Assembly (NCBI GenBank): GCA_000697055.1
Contig: JNDT01002331.1
Location: 186,001 to 250,000, forward strand
DNA from: Saksenaea vasiformis B4078
Taxonomy: Eukaryota > Mucoromycota > Mucoromycetes > Mucorales > Saksenaeaceae
DNA: 64,000 nt
Reading direction: 5' to 3'
Part shown: one piece after another, positions 25,251 to 39,590 of the stretch
How the letters are laid out: every line of letters starts with the position of its first letter
Numbering within the stretch: the first letter of the stretch is position 1
Program-made: the position numbers and the translations under genes
Notes under the pieces: generated by a model
Seen by the model: the letters and a program-made list of their open reading frames with translations, nothing else
Told to the model about the DNA's origin: nothing
Database searches by the model: none

Positions 25251-25640
25251 AAGCCTCTTTACCTTCTGCTTATTGTCTATGATCTCCTCTCCCAACAATT
25301 GGAACGTGAAAAAGTGCACCGCAGAGCCACAACTTAAATTTGACTCTTGCACGACATAGCTGCAATCAAGGAAGGATTTGATGTAGCGAACACCGTCGGT
25401 GGAGAAGTAGGGATATTCTATAGAATTGAGCGGATTCCTTTTTTTTTTCCTTCGAAACAGCAATGGTACCGACTACATTTTCTAGTCTGACAGTCACCAA
25501 TGTAATCGTCAAGACGGCATGAATCGAATACTCAAGGTCCACGGAATATAGTAGGAGTGAAGGCCGTTTCGGGACATTCAGGACAAATCTTTGTCTTATT
25601 GATCTCACTATTATGGCTTTCCTTTTGGAAAACACTGGAT
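25215..25640 (-). pseudogene. Cys-rich decayed ORF, possibly KDZ-transposon (CxC-type) relic
   Basis: On the minus strand one frame reads KICPECPETAFTP and, after a stop, CRLDDYIGDCQTRKC followed by RYHCCFEG. A neighbouring frame continues with YFSTDGVRYIKSFLDCSYVV. The dense Cys pairs followed by an aromatic/hydrophobic segment recall the CxC zinc-binding domains of Kyakuja-Dileera-Zisupton elements. Several stops and a frame change are present, so it is at best a relic. The assignment is weak and from memory of the pattern only. Confidence 0.25.
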
Positions 25641-26996
25641 GGATCGATCATTTTTTCTTTGTGTGCATCGTTCAAAAGACGCTTTTTAATTACTTAGTCC
25701 ACTAGAACAACTCCTCTTATTCTATGCTTCTCACCGTAAATCAAGAACTCCATTCGTGTTTCTATAAAAGATTGTATAAGCCGTCTGTTTTTCTTTTGGC
25801 AGTGCACCAAACTTTGATACATTCCGGTCATCCTCTCCCGACTCTATATTTGGTGTTTGTTTCTCAATATAGAACGTGTGTAACATGAACCGTCGTTATT
25901 GAGAATGCACGTAAATTTCCTTCGTCTTTCAAGCTTCGTCACGAGGAGGTTGCCTTTGGAGATGAATGGTCTGTCGAGTCGCAGCATTCGCCGACGTAAC
26001 ACCTTATTCGTATCAAAAGATCATTTTCCATTGAAAGTCTTCTGACAAGCTATATTTGTGATATCCGTATACAAGACTTTATATGATAACTGTTGTTGCC
26101 ATAAGCATAACGGCACAATGACTCATTTCCTCTTCGCTCGGCTGAGAGGGTAGCTCAGCACCAAAACAGGAAAATTTCGCCTTGGAAGGACTACATCTTA
26201 AACTTGCTCTTCAGCAGAACATTAGGAATATGAATCTCCTTCTTGACCCGCCTGTGTTCTAGACTCGGTTTTATCATGTATTCAGAGAATTGTTTCCATA
26301 CACCAGACTCAAAACTGCGATAATAAAGGTTAGCATCGTATCTTGGATACGAGTTGTTATCTTGTTAGGCGTTTCCGTTTGAAATTGTTGAAGAAGCGGT
26401 GCGAATTTCGCTAGTCATTATTGCTACAAGTCTTTTGCCAAGTGGCGATTAACCAATTTATCGTCAAGCTAACACAGGGCGGAGATATGAAGGGTGTGGC
26501 GGAAACTGAGGCCTTCTGATCCATGTCGTCGTCTTTTCAGATATGGCCTTCGTATTTCGGTCATCGCCAAATGAATTCATCATATGGCTTCATTCAATGA
26601 CCAAAATACGAAATCAAGCATGGTATTACATTTTAGCTTCTTTCATTGAAAAAGAAAAAAATAAGCAAATGATTCTCTACGGGTAGGTTGACAGAATGAC
26701 ACATTCCTTTTTACGCGATCAGCTGGGGAAGACTGATCGCATCGAGTCATCTGTCTCCTCCATTTGCGTTGCGCATAGATGCATGCACGCACGCACGCAC
26801 GCACGCACGCAACACGCACGTTTCATAGTCGACCGGTGCTTGCCTGACTCACATACAGAAGCAGACACCTCAAAATGCATGCATAATCAGAGATCGATAC
26901 AGCAAAAGGTGAACAACGCTTCTTCTATGCAAAGTTCAATGTCCCGACGGCTGGTGTCTGGTGGCGGGCCGGTTTATTTTTCCTTATTCAAACATC
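25641..26996. other. Intergenic region with CACG microsatellite, no gene recognised
   Basis: About 1.35 kb of AT-rich sequence without coding signatures. A short tandem tract of (CACG) units at 26783-26811 creates a spurious His/Ala/Arg open frame. No tRNA-like cloverleaf was found by eye. Confidence 0.4.
26783..26811. repeat. (CACG)n microsatellite
   Basis: Six to seven tandem CACG units, near-perfect, in non-coding DNA. Confidence 0.9.
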
Positions 26997-28512
26997 TTAT
27001 AGACACTTTGTTTTAACCGCGGCTTCAATACTTGAAACAATACGTTCAATAGCCAAATCGGTTTCTTTCTCGGTTATGTTAAGCGGCGGAATTAACCGAA
27101 TAGTATCATAGATAGAGGTTGTCAGCAATAAAGTGTCACGTTTCAACGCCTCCTGTGCCACGGCGCTGGCAAATCCAGATGGCACATTCATGAATTCCAC
27201 TCCAATCATAAGACCTAATCCTCGAACATCCACCGTCGCACCCTCAGGAAGTACACTTGGGATCTTGGATCGAAGAGCAGAAAAGAACTGTTCAGACCTA
27301 TTCTCCAGTCGTTGGTTTAACAGATGACACTCTTCTTCTTCTTCTTCTTCTTCTTTTTCCCTTCCTACATTACCTCGTGTTACAGTTGTCCAGCAACTTT
27401 TCCTCGTCAAACACTTGCAGTGTTCCTAGCGCAGCTGCGCAAGCAACAACGTTTCCTCCATAGGTTCCACCCATTGATCCAGGAGGTTGGCGATCCATCA
27501 ATTCCTTGCGGGACACAATAGCAGACAGCGGATAGCCAGATGCAATGCCCTTGGCCATTACCATGATATCAGGAACCACGCCAAAATGTTCGACCGCAAA
27601 CATCTTTCCAGTTCGGCCAAATCCGGTTTGGACCTCATCACAGATCAATAGGATATTATGTTTATCGCAGATATCGCGAAGTCCCTTAAGGAAATCTGAA
27701 CAAAAGGTTCAATCCCTTATCCGTGGTCGTTTCTAGTACTAGTACTTACTGTCTGGAGGTACAACATAACCACCTTCTCCTAGAACCGGTTCGATTAAAA
27801 TAGCTGCAGTGTCTTGAGGAGCAGACCGCTGAAGGAACAAGGTCTCTAGCTGCTTCAAGGCTTCCTCTCCGCACCATTCAGGGGTAAATCTGGTTGGGTC
27901 TGCCTTGTGAGCCGACCACTGTTGGTAGTATGGATAAGCAGCCACATGGACGCCGGGTATCAGTGGAGCATAGCCTGCGCTATAGATCGTCTTGGATGTT
28001 GTAAGAGCCATCGTACCGAAGGTTCGACCATGGTAAGACCCCTGGAAAACAATGATGTTCTGCCTCTTTGTCGCATGACGCGCTAACTTGACAGCAGCTT
28101 CGACTGCTTCTGCTCCGGAATTCCAAAAGAAAAAAGTATCAAGCTCTGGCGAGGGCATCCGAGGCTGCAGCTTCTGAATAAGTTCCACCATAGGCTTGTG
28201 ATAAAAGATATTGCATTGAGCGTGTGACAGGTTCGCCGCTTGCTCTTGGACTGCTTTGACAACAGTAGGATGCGAATGGCCTAGCCAAAAAAAAAATCTG
28301 TAGTATTACATAGCCTGTCTTTTACAACAAAGATAGAGAGTAGTACCTGTACTGGTGACACCAATGCCAGTCGTGAGATCGAGGTATCTTTTGCCATCGA
28401 CCGTCCAAACATAGGCTCCTTTCGCTCTCTCGATCACAAGATCGGTAGCGCGACCGATGCCGTTGGCAATATGCTTTTTTCCCAGTTGCGCAAGTTTAGA
28501 TCCGGCAGACAT
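26997..28512 (-). CDS. 4-aminobutyrate-type class III aminotransferase
   Basis: Four exons (28512-28347, 28280-27750, 27695-27374, 27297-26997) give about 439 residues, the size of GabT-type enzymes. The class III fold is clear: [16 protein letters not shown], then [20 protein letters not shown] (PLP phosphate-binding region), [29 protein letters not shown], and [19 protein letters not shown]. The PLP lysine is in [16 protein letters not shown]. These enzymes move the omega-amino group of GABA or similar amino acids to 2-oxoglutarate. No obvious mitochondrial presequence is seen, and the length is closer to bacterial-type GabT than to animal mitochondrial GABA-T. Beta-alanine or ornithine-type substrates cannot be excluded. 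Intron 3 contains a GAA/CTT microsatellite. Phases agree throughout. Confidence 0.88.
27331..27355. repeat. (CTT)n microsatellite in intron 3 of the aminotransferase
   Basis: Eight perfect CTT units (GAA on the gene strand) lie inside the intron between the exons ending at 27374 and starting at 27297. Confidence 0.9.
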
Positions 28513-29772
28513 GGTTAGATGACCGAAGCAAAAAGATCTCGAGCCTAGCGACGCTTTTATATTGCAGCACCAGGCGGAGTACCTTTGGATTTGTCAACTT
28601 TGCCCAATCATATCACGTCAAACCAAATTCTCAGGCACACGCTTTAGGATGTTTCTGAATCTCTTTCGCCTGATACAGCAATGAAACACTATTCTCCAGG
28701 TTTTGAAGGATTTGTAACGGAAATGAAAATGTCTAGACTCTTTTACTTTGTATAGCAAAGGACGTATGATGAAATAAAAAATCACAGCAAGTCAGCCATC
28801 TGTGATCACAATTTCAATGGATTTCGGATCTTTTAAACGCTAAAATAAGCTTAATAACTATATATATATATATATATATATATTAGCTGTAACGGTACCA
28901 ACTGTACAGTGAAAGAGAGAAATGTGATATTCAAATGCTTGCCTCTCAGACGCAACACGGTCCAACAAACCGAAGAGGCCTTGTGTTAGTCGATGACAAG
29001 GAAGAGAAAATGGGAAATTGAGCATATCTAGTAAATACTGCGCTCTTGTTGCCACACACTGGCACATCACCAGGAAGAAAATAATGTGTTCTCTTCATAT
29101 CATCCGTCACCCTTCATCCTTTGATAGATAGCTTTACATAGATCTAGCTTCCATTGGGCATTGTTGCGCTCATTTGCTAGTGACTCTTATCCACCACGAG
29201 GTTACGCGTTATCTTGATCAATAAAATCTCATGTTGTCAGACTTGCAGATGCTGGGGCCTTTTGAATCGTATACTTTCATCGGCTATCTTCTCTGTATCT
29301 GGAAGTCATAACGTAGGATCATACTGCATCCAACCAACAGAATCAGCTGCTATCGAAGCTTTGACGGCCCCCCTTCATGGATTTTATGCCACACACGCAC
29401 ACGCTATCCCCAAACAGAACAAATCAAGAATAAAAATGTCTTTTTATATACAAAGTACGCTATGCAAGCGCTATCACCCAACCCCCTTGGGTGAATTTCC
29501 AGAGTAATGAATGATCCTAGACATAGGAGGGGACATCGTCACAAACGACGAAATAATCATGTAAGTTGCGCTCGTGGAAAATTTCTGGAAAACGCCATCT
29601 GAACTCTATGGACGGTACGCTCACCATGAGTGGGGTAGGAGCGCGTGTTGTGCGTTGCCATGGTATGCCCTTGAATTTTTGTAAGTCCGAAAAGAAATTA
29701 GGCGTCACGCTTCGCCAAAAAAAAATTGTTTACCAACCAGTTCCGAAAGATCTCTGTCCATAGACGAAAACC
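28513..29772. promoter_or_regulatory. Divergent intergenic region between aminotransferase and eIF3h
   Basis: About 1.26 kb lies between two divergently transcribed genes and presumably holds both promoters. An AT dinucleotide repeat occupies 28859-28884. Open frames at 29214-29763 have no features supporting a gene. Confidence 0.4.
28859..28884. repeat. (TA)n dinucleotide repeat
   Basis: Thirteen TA units in intergenic sequence. Confidence 0.9.
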
Positions 29773-30842
29773 ATGGCTATCAGTCTTCCTTCTTCCGAAC
29801 CTCTTAAGGTCGTCCAACTTGATGGCTTGGTACGTTCAGTGATTCCATGTAGACAAAAGAAAAAGAAATTACGTGCGACATCGGAGATTCCTTACGGATG
29901 GACAACGCTATAGGTTGTGCTCAAGATCATTAAGCACTGCCGTGAATCGTATCCTAGCGATGTGACCGGTCAGTTGCTCGGTTTGGACGAAAAGGGTACT
30001 CTTGAGGTTACCAACTGTTTCCCTTTCCCTTCGGATGGTGATGATGAAGCTAGCGGTAAGGTTTGATCTGCTACTGCGGGTTCCTTTATGAAAGGCGAAG
30101 TTATCTAATATTCATTTTTTTTACAGCACAATATCAGTTGGATATGATGCGCTGTCTTCGTGCCGTCAACGTCGATAACAACACCGTGGGTTGGTACCGA
30201 TCTGCTCACTTGGGCAATTTCGTTGATCTTAGCTTGATCGAGACCCAGTACAGTTACCAGAACTCGTTGAGCGCACACTCGGTTGTTATTATCCATGATG
30301 TCTCCAAGAGTGCTGCACAAGGAAACTTGAGTTTGAGAGCATTCCGATTGCAAGAGAAGTTCATGAAGGCCTTTGAAGCGAAAAAGTTCACTACGGAAAG
30401 GTGAGAAAAAAAAAAGAGAATCAAGCCGCTGATACACTCAAACTTTTTTCTCTTCAAAAAAAAAAATAGCCTTGCTCGCGCCAAATTGTCTTTCTCCAAC
30501 ATCTTTGAAGAGCTCCCTGTTCAGGTTCACAATTCACACCTCGTTACGCTCATGCTTCACAACATTGAGATGCCCAAATTGGAGGCTGACCGTCTTCGAT
30601 CGCTTTCCACATTTGCTTCTACACAAAAGACACTCTCTGGAATTGAGGATGCACGACCCTTGGCACCCAACTTTGATGTGCTTGATTTGGAATTGGATCC
30701 TTTTATGCAAAAGAACTTGGAGTACCTCTTGGATTGTTGCGATGTGCAGCAACAAGAACAGAACAGCTATCAGTACTGGCAAAAGAGTGTTGCACGTGAG
30801 CAGAGCAAGATGCAGGCGTGGTTGGCCAAGAGAGTGAGTATC

Positions 30843-30893
<51 letters not shown>

Positions 30894-31171
30894 GGTGGTG
30901 GTGGTGGTGATGGCTATTATTTGTTGATGGGTTAGGGAAATCTAATGGGTGTTTTGTGATGTAGAAACAAGAGAACGCACAGCGTGCTCAGCAAGGCAAG
31001 CCACCGTTGCCTGAAGATGAGGTGAACACGCTGTTCAAGATCCCCCCTGAGCCTAGCCGTCTGGACTCGATGATTCTCAGCGCACAAATGCATAACTTCA
31101 CCAAGCAGTTGAACCAATTCGCAGGTCCTAGTCTCGCAAGATTGTACAGCATTCAGGAATTACAAAAGTAA
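29773..31171 (+). CDS. eIF3h: Translation initiation factor eIF3 subunit h
   Basis: Five exons (29773-29829, 29914-30055, 30127-30400, 30470-30833, 30965-31171) give about 347 residues, matching eIF3h (about 352 in human). An MPN domain covers the first half: [37 protein letters not shown], then [11 protein letters not shown]. It lacks the metal-binding JAMM histidines of active deubiquitinases, as expected for this subunit. The second half is helical ([20 protein letters not shown]), and the C-terminus ends [11 protein letters not shown]. eIF3h is a peripheral subunit of the cytoplasmic eIF3 complex that recruits the 40S ribosome. Intron 4 carries an AGT/GGT microsatellite. An aataaa lies at 31376, about 205 bases past the stop. 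Confidence 0.94.
30843..30909. repeat. (AGT)n(GGT)n compound microsatellite in intron 4 of eIF3h
   Basis: About 13-14 AGT units run directly into about 8 GGT units, starting nine bases after the intron donor at 30834. Confidence 0.95.
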
Positions 31172-32915
<1,744 letters not shown>

Positions 32916-33891
32916 AAAAGAAAAAGAAAAAAAGAAAAAATAAGAACACCTTACAAGAAAATTGCTTTTGCACACGCTTGTCGTACCTCCTCCTATTTGC
33001 GACCCTATTTCCATTTAGACCCTTATTTCCCGAACATGCTGGCTATCTGTCACAGACAGACAACAACAACAACAACAACAACAGCCACAACGATGACTCC
33101 AAGGCTGATTGATTCCACGCGACTGTTTGCATCCCAACCACTCTCAGTTCTTTTGCCACCAGTTGACAAACAAAAAACCACAAACGAATATACTGTTCAC
33201 ATCTGACAACCTATCGTACTTTCGAATCATTCACCTGTCTGTTTTTATCGTAGCCAGCTATGAACCCAAAAAAAGAAAAGAAGGAAAGAAAAAAAGCTTA
33301 GCTAGCACTTAATCTATGTAACCATAAAACATCTTTTACTATTGCTATTATTATTATTACTATTGGTTTCAGGTCACCCTTCCTCCACGTCTTCTTTTGT
33401 TTCTGTTGTCAACATAAGATGGCATGATATGAGCACAGATGGATAGGAGGGCAAAAACATGTGGTTTAATAATAATAATTTTTGATTCATCACGCGCTAG
33501 TACTATCGTTTGCAGCAGTACAAGAAATCTAGAAGTCAGTAATTAAAAAAAAAAGTGAAAACATGCTCAGCTAGGTTTTGTAAATTCATATGCAAATCAT
33601 TCAATTGAATGTTGTGACGCCATGGACAGATCGGCTTTTCCCGGACCAAATGATGTTGTCTGTTGTTTTTTGTATTGCGCAGCAGAATGGGGGTTCCTGC
33701 ACGACGCTGCATCTAAGAGCAATCGCGTATGAAGGACGCACAGGCTGCAGTAAACAGATGCAGGAAGGAGAAATAGTCGTCATCTTTCGACGTAGCATAT
33801 GATGAAGTTAATGAGACACAGACAAGTTGTTGCTTTGTTTACTTTTTTTTTTGGTTCAGTAAGTAGATGTAAGTCATGATTTTTATATAAT
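32916..33891. other. Convergent intergenic region, no gene recognised
   Basis: About 1 kb between the zinc-finger gene and CDC20. It contains an ACA triplet repeat at 33060-33083 and several A-runs. Open frames at 33590-33802 overlap on both strands and have no features. Confidence 0.4.
33060..33083. repeat. (ACA)n microsatellite
   Basis: About eight perfect ACA units in the 3' flank of the small zinc-finger gene. Confidence 0.9.
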
Positions 33892-35636
33892 TTAACGGAT
33901 GCTCTTTGTTTTCTTTAACATGGAAAATCGATCGCGTCCGCTTCCTAGTGTGGATTGGCCGTCGCTTTCAAAGAGTCGCCAGAATTTCAGATTTTCGTCC
34001 GCTGCCGCTGTTGCGACCACCTCACCATCAGGACTCATGGCGCTATGCAGAATGCGGGAATCGTGGGCCGGAATCTCAACCAACTTTTCCATCGAGGGAT
34101 ATCCCCAAACAGTAAGATGGTTATTTGGGTATCCGTGTGTAGAAACAATCTCCTTGTAATGTTTAGACCAAGTAAGTGACGTGACTTGCGAACCAGCGTA
34201 GACACTGTTAACACGGGCAGTCGTAGACGCATTCCAAAAGTGAATGTGTTTGTCTTCTCGTCCACCACCTGTGGCAAGCAAATTATGGCTCCAAGGACAC
34301 CATGCGAGCGCCTAAATAAATAAAAACAAAAAGTTGGTATAAGCTTCTTTTTTTACAATTTTTTTTTCTTCTTGGCAAGAGAATAATTTACCTTTACAGC
34401 ACTTTTGTGTACTCGTTTGGTAAATCTTGGTTTTGTGTTTCTGGCATCCCAGACGTTGACGACGTTATCGTTTCCGCCGCTGGCAAGCATCATGCCATCC
34501 CAGCGCCATGTTAAACCACAGACTTCATCTTCATGTGCCAGTAATTCAGCTGTTTTATGTTGTGGCGCACGCACGTCATGGTTCCAGATAGAGCCGTCCT
34601 TGGCCCCTGAAGATACAATGTGCCGGTCCCAAGACAGGACGCCAACACGCGACGTCCGACCGAGCATAGAACGTAATTTTGTGTTGGTTTCGACATCCCA
34701 TACTTGTGTATCGCCGCTAGAGGTGCCGATGGCGAGGTAATTGCCATCACCGGACCAGGACAGTGAGGTAATTGCTTCATCTTCTTCATAATTTAGCGCT
34801 GCAATGCTGCCATTATCAGCGTTCCATAGATATACAGCGCGATCGAGTCCGATGGCGACGACATTTAAGGATGACCAATCCAAAAGGTTTAAATAGTAAT
34901 CATCAGTCATGTAGGGTGCGTCCAAGATCTTTTCGGGGGACGTCATGATACGTCGTTTTGGAACCGAAGTTGAACCTTTGGTTGGACGCAGGTCCATATC
35001 TTTCCGTTCATTTTCTTTTGTTGGCGCTCGATTTTGAAACGAAAGAATACGCTGATCAAGATTAAGACCGCATGCTTTCGAAATCTGCTGTTGAATCGTG
35101 CGTGTACCCAAATCAAGGTATTTCGAGACGGGTTTGTGTGTAAGAAGATACTGTGAAGATTCAATATTCATATTATCTCTGTTTGGAATAATTCGATCAT
35201 GCTTTGAAATTTGTTCAGATGTGAATAAAAATGATGTCAACCATGTCACGTCACTTACTGTACTGATTTTTGCTTTTTTTGCTGGAGAAGTCTCCAGCCA
35301 TTGCTTTAACACGGTATCCAACGAGGAATGGGCTGAACGAGATCGCTTCAGTTCGCGCCCGCGAGGGGACGGAGACGCGGAAGGACGCTTATTCACGCGT
35401 AAAAGCGCGGTAAGTGTTTGTTGTTTTTGTTCCGATGGCTTTTCTGAAGACGATTTCTTGTTGCTGGCCACGGATGCGGTGCTGAGGATGACGTTAGCAG
35501 AGCCTTTTTTTGATGAACTGCTAGGACTCATGACGAGACGCGACTGGATCTGCTTCTTTTCCACCTTTTCAGGAGAAGGTAGCACCTTCTCCGGAACACT
35601 GAACTTTGCGTCTGCCTGGGCTGTTGACGAGCTCAT
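33892..35636 (-). CDS. CDC20: CDC20/Fizzy, APC/C activator
   Basis: Predicted exons 35636-35259, 35201-34392 and 34311-33892 give about 535 residues. The C-box is HDRIIPNRD, followed by SQYLLTHKPVSKYL. A KEN box is seen (APTKENERKD). The WD40 domain starts with ILDAPYMTDDYYLNLLDWSS and contains GNYLAIGTSSGDTQVWDVE, ASGGNDNVVNVWDARN, and LAWCPWSHNLLATGGGREDK. The protein ends in Ile-Arg (KTKSIR), the IR tail that docks on the APC/C. Blade sequences favour CDC20/Slp1 over CDH1. CDC20 brings cyclin B and securin to the APC/C in mitosis. The first intron (35258-35202) has a GTAAGT donor but is 57 nt, in frame and free of stops, so a 554-residue unspliced form is also possible. Confidence 0.92.
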
Positions 35637-38600
35637 AAACTGCGCGGAAAAAAGAATGCGATAACAATGCAAAATTCCCCTTTCACACACAAACTTGTGA
35701 CCGTAACATCATAGCCGTAACGTCATGATCGACGGAGTTGTAAATGCTACCAGCTCTCTTCCGAGAATCCACGCACCTGATCAGCCCACACACCCTCCTT
35801 TTTACGTATGAAACAGTCCTCTGACAAGCAGTTGACAACGATAAGGGGTTTTGCTATCGAGTTTATAACCTATTACTTCCTTAGTCTTGAGAAACAGTCC
35901 CCATGTACCAAATGTACAGTTTAGCTAACCGGCGCCGTAGCTAAACTCACGAAAAAAAAAAAAAAAGAATGAGAAAAAGAGCGAAGGAACGGAAAAATAA
36001 TCAACATGGCTGCAAAGCAATGCAGCGTAGAAAGTAGAGAAGGCCCTCTTGTTTGGCCTATTTTAACAAAACTTCAGGATGTTTACATAGGGGAGAACAG
36101 TTCGCTCCTGTGCCCATATCCAGGTTTACAAAAGCTACCCCACCGTAACAGAATAAGTTTATCCTTTCTATTTACGATATACATGGCAATGGAACAAGGT
36201 ACTGCGAGTGAGTAGACTATTACAAAGAAAAAAAAATCCGAAGATAGCAGAAGTGGATGAAATCTTCGTGGAATCAAGGGAACACTCAGCTGAGTCTTGA
36301 TCTTGCGATAGTCAATGCAGCAGGTGCGCTTAAAGAGGAAAGAGAGACCTGCCTTTTCTCCTAGTATGTGTGGGAAACGAGTCCACTGAGGTTCGCAGAT
36401 GATGGACGCTGTTCGAGGCTACATGATCGTGGGCAAAGAATCTGCCATTCGAATCCCGACAGGTTAACTAAGTTGCAGATCTAGCATGCCTCATATCGAA
36501 GTTGGTTCCACGGACAATGTAGTACATTTCCTCACTGCATGTCGTCCGAGTTCGTCCGCTTTGCTGACGAACTGTAACCGGGAAAAAGAAGGATACATAA
36601 ATGAATGAGGACGGGTGTCGGCGATCCTATTTTATGGGACCATTCTTGTCGAAGGCAATTTATACTATTCATAAGCTGTTTGGAGATATGGCTCTCCAAA
36701 GACGATCAATGCGCACTACGAGCCCAATGCTCAATACAATGGAAATCGAAATCACGGCTACCATCACTGACAATTCGCGAAATCGTGTATCGGAAAATGC
36801 ACATCGAATATCCTGAGTACCCAAGTATACTTCTTAAAGATGGGTAGATGATTATCTAGGTCGGCCCAGCTACAGAGACATGCCAACCAAAGAACATTCG
36901 CTATGGTAAGACCGGTTGCCGACAGACTACAGTGAGGAAACTGCAACTGATTCCATTCTTGCTTCTTTGCCTGCCCAAAACAGAGAGCGCAAAAGCAAAT
37001 AGGGAGAAAACCTTTAGCGAGCGTACCTAGATAAAAATGAAACATAAGAATTTCCATCGCAGTTAGTGCAACACTATTTTCCCGGTGTATGAAGTTTGTT
37101 TACCTTGCCACGTGGCTAAGAACTCCGAACGAATTGTAATCCTTAATTCTTGTCGATCATCGGAAGGCGAGCTATTCGAGCTTTCTTTGAGTAACTGGCG
37201 AAAAAAGAAAAGAAACGTATATCATGAAGCAGTCATAGATGCCCGTCAACGCAATAATTACTTTCTACGTCTATTTTTGTGCCTAACCTTTAGCATGCCT
37301 TCGTCCATATCTTAACACATAAGCAGTTGAAATAGCAATCAAGATCCCTGATCTATTAACAAAAAAACCTCACGTGCACCTTCATCAGTTACATAATAGA
37401 CATGGTCGAGAATCTGGTAGTTGAAAATGGTAGCCGTATGCAAAACAATGCGAACAATTTTGTTCGCAGCTATCCTGCTGTACTTACAGCACATCATTGG
37501 ACGTGGTTATTTGATTTGCCTTAACATAAGAATTATTACGCACACTTTTGCCCTGATGGTAGGCCAGAGAGCATGGAATCATGTGTGTACCAAAAGGCTG
37601 TGTTTAGATTTGTTCCTCATAGTAGCATGTAACTAGCGATACAGCTCTTCAGAACATTTTATGTCTTGCCAGCGCACAGCTTCTTTGCGCACCTCTTCAA
37701 TATGAGTTCATGTGTGGATTGCTATCTGCGTAATTACCCCGTTTCACTAGCGCTCTACTGGAAACAGACGTAAAGCGATAACCTCTTCTCCTCTGTAGAT
37801 CTCCAGGGTTTATATTCTTTCCCATCTGTCGTGTCTGTAAACCTTGTCATACGCTACTGTTCCTAATAAGCAATGCAAGCATTGCACCCCTGAAGTCAGT
37901 TATCTAGAGAGATTGTTAGTAACATTGTAATTCCTGGTATTTTTCCGCAGGAACAGGACGCGATAACTTGTGTGTCAAGAACATATGGCTCCTACAATCT
38001 TGATAGACGACAATTCCACCATCGAATGCAACGAATCAACCGGAAATCGCTCAAGATTTGCATCCTTGTTTCATGTACATACTGGGTTGGTAGCTACATT
38101 GTTTCAAGCCATCGTTTCAGCAATGGGTCAGCTTCAGATCTCCGGTTCAGCTTGGTATGTTCGACAAACATATCAAATATTCCAACCACTGACGCAAAGA
38201 TCTAGCAGCAGATTTCCAATGCCCTCTTCTTTCTTCCCTTTTCCTTTTTCGTTTGAACGGATTCTTTACCTATTTAAACTCAAACGTTTCCGCCTTACTT
38301 TCCAAATATTACTGAGGTTACTGTAGTTTAGGACAATCTGTTTTTGCCTTATCAAGAGCTAACATATTTAAAAGCAGAGTACCACGTAATGTTGTCTCGA
38401 CGTAGTTTCTTACGAGAGAAGGTGAAATGAAGCGCACTTTGTGGCTGGACATTCTATATAAAGAATATCATAACAGAATATGTCGTAGAAGAATGCTTCA
38501 AAGGTAGAGAAGGGAGGACAGAATTCCACAGGATCTGCGGAGCGAAAAATACCACAAGTTGCAAACAAGCCAAAAAGTCGCAATTTAAATAGGAACCGAT

Positions 38601-39309
38601 AAACAGTTTTCTCTCCGCAATTTTTTTTGCAGCAAGCGTAAAAGCATCTTTTTCTTTTCGTGTCGTTCATTGTATTCCTACAGTTAGCAGCTATTGGAAA
38701 GACCCCATAGTACAAGAAAAGGAGGGATATTAAGCTCTCTACATACTTTGTTGAGTTTTAGTTGCAATACCAGCATTCACGAGTCTTCTTGTTCGTGTGT
38801 AACTCTGTCAGTAAGTCACGCTGCAAATTTCTTGCTCAACGATTTTTTTTATTCTTTCAGTCTGGCATATTATAGAGGTTCAAGTACTGTAGACTGTTAT
38901 TGGGGATGATATTTGGCTCTTGAGATAAGGGTGCGCAGTAATAAAAGCGATGTTTGCGCTGTCATATTATGGACGATAGCTAGAATGAGGCAGAGATCTG
39001 ATTAAGGAACGCTTCCAAGAAATCTACTGCGTCGTTCATCACGGCATTAAGCCATGGTTTGTGCAATACAAACTACATAAGCTGACTTTAACTTTCGATC
39101 CTCAAGTCTTTATCATTCTTGCGATACTCAATAGACGCGTTCATTAAAGCTTGAACAAATGTGTTACGCAGTGTCGGAAATACGGGACCAGGAAATACCA
39201 AGTAATGCAGTGAAGTGTCAAATCAGCAAGCTTCCTGGTACTTCTGGGTTTTAAGTGGTATTAAGTGGTCATAGATCCAAGTTTTACCAAGAAATACCAG
39301 GTATCGTCT
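35637..39309. other. Accessory intergenic region of 3.7 kb, no gene recognised
   Basis: This begins the accessory block. It has only short, mutually overlapping open frames (for example 36601-36847 and 37970-38326) with no domain or consistent splicing. An A15 run lies near 35953. Between about 39185 and 39305 the words ccaggaaatacc and cttcctggtact recur in both orientations, a small inverted-repeat cluster. The part next to 35636 is the CDC20 promoter. Confidence 0.4.
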
Positions 39310-39590
39310 GATGTTAATGTATGGAGGATGGTCGTGTCTCATCGGAATGTCCGAAAGTTTAGTAAATGCTGCGTGTTCGCACATCACATGTCATTTCTTT
39401 CAAACAACCCCTTCTAAATAAAATGAGTGCATCCTCTTTAGAAGCGTTTATGCTATCGTACAGTGGCGATCATTTCAATCAATCATATTTCTTAGAACAT
39501 CGGCGGCTGCTCAAACGTTGCATATTTATTCGTCATCTTCTGATTCAGAAAACGATCTCATATCTACAAACCTTCAGGACATCCGCCTAT
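39310..39590 (+). pseudogene. Fragment of an orphan (mucoralean-type) gene family, copy 1
   Basis: The sequence from about 39,325 matches, by eye at high identity, the minus-strand segment at 41,690-41,930 and more loosely 50,105-50,345. The shared reading includes SLEAFMLSYSGDHFNQS, later CIFIRHLL. Frame changes and stops separate the pieces, so it is not a functional gene. In the 41-kb copy the same segment is embedded in a longer family member. Here it is abruptly followed by a Tc1/mariner relic. Confidence 0.5.

Noticed and set aside
36395..36475. Possible tRNA because of attcgaatccc
   Set aside because: No matching T-stem, acceptor stem or anticodon arm could be formed around it.
39310..39590. 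Initial reading of the three-copy segment as part of a Tc1/mariner transposase
   Set aside because: The 41-kb copy shows the segment embedded in a different, longer gene-family relic; only the following 200 bases at 39.6 kb carry mariner motifs.
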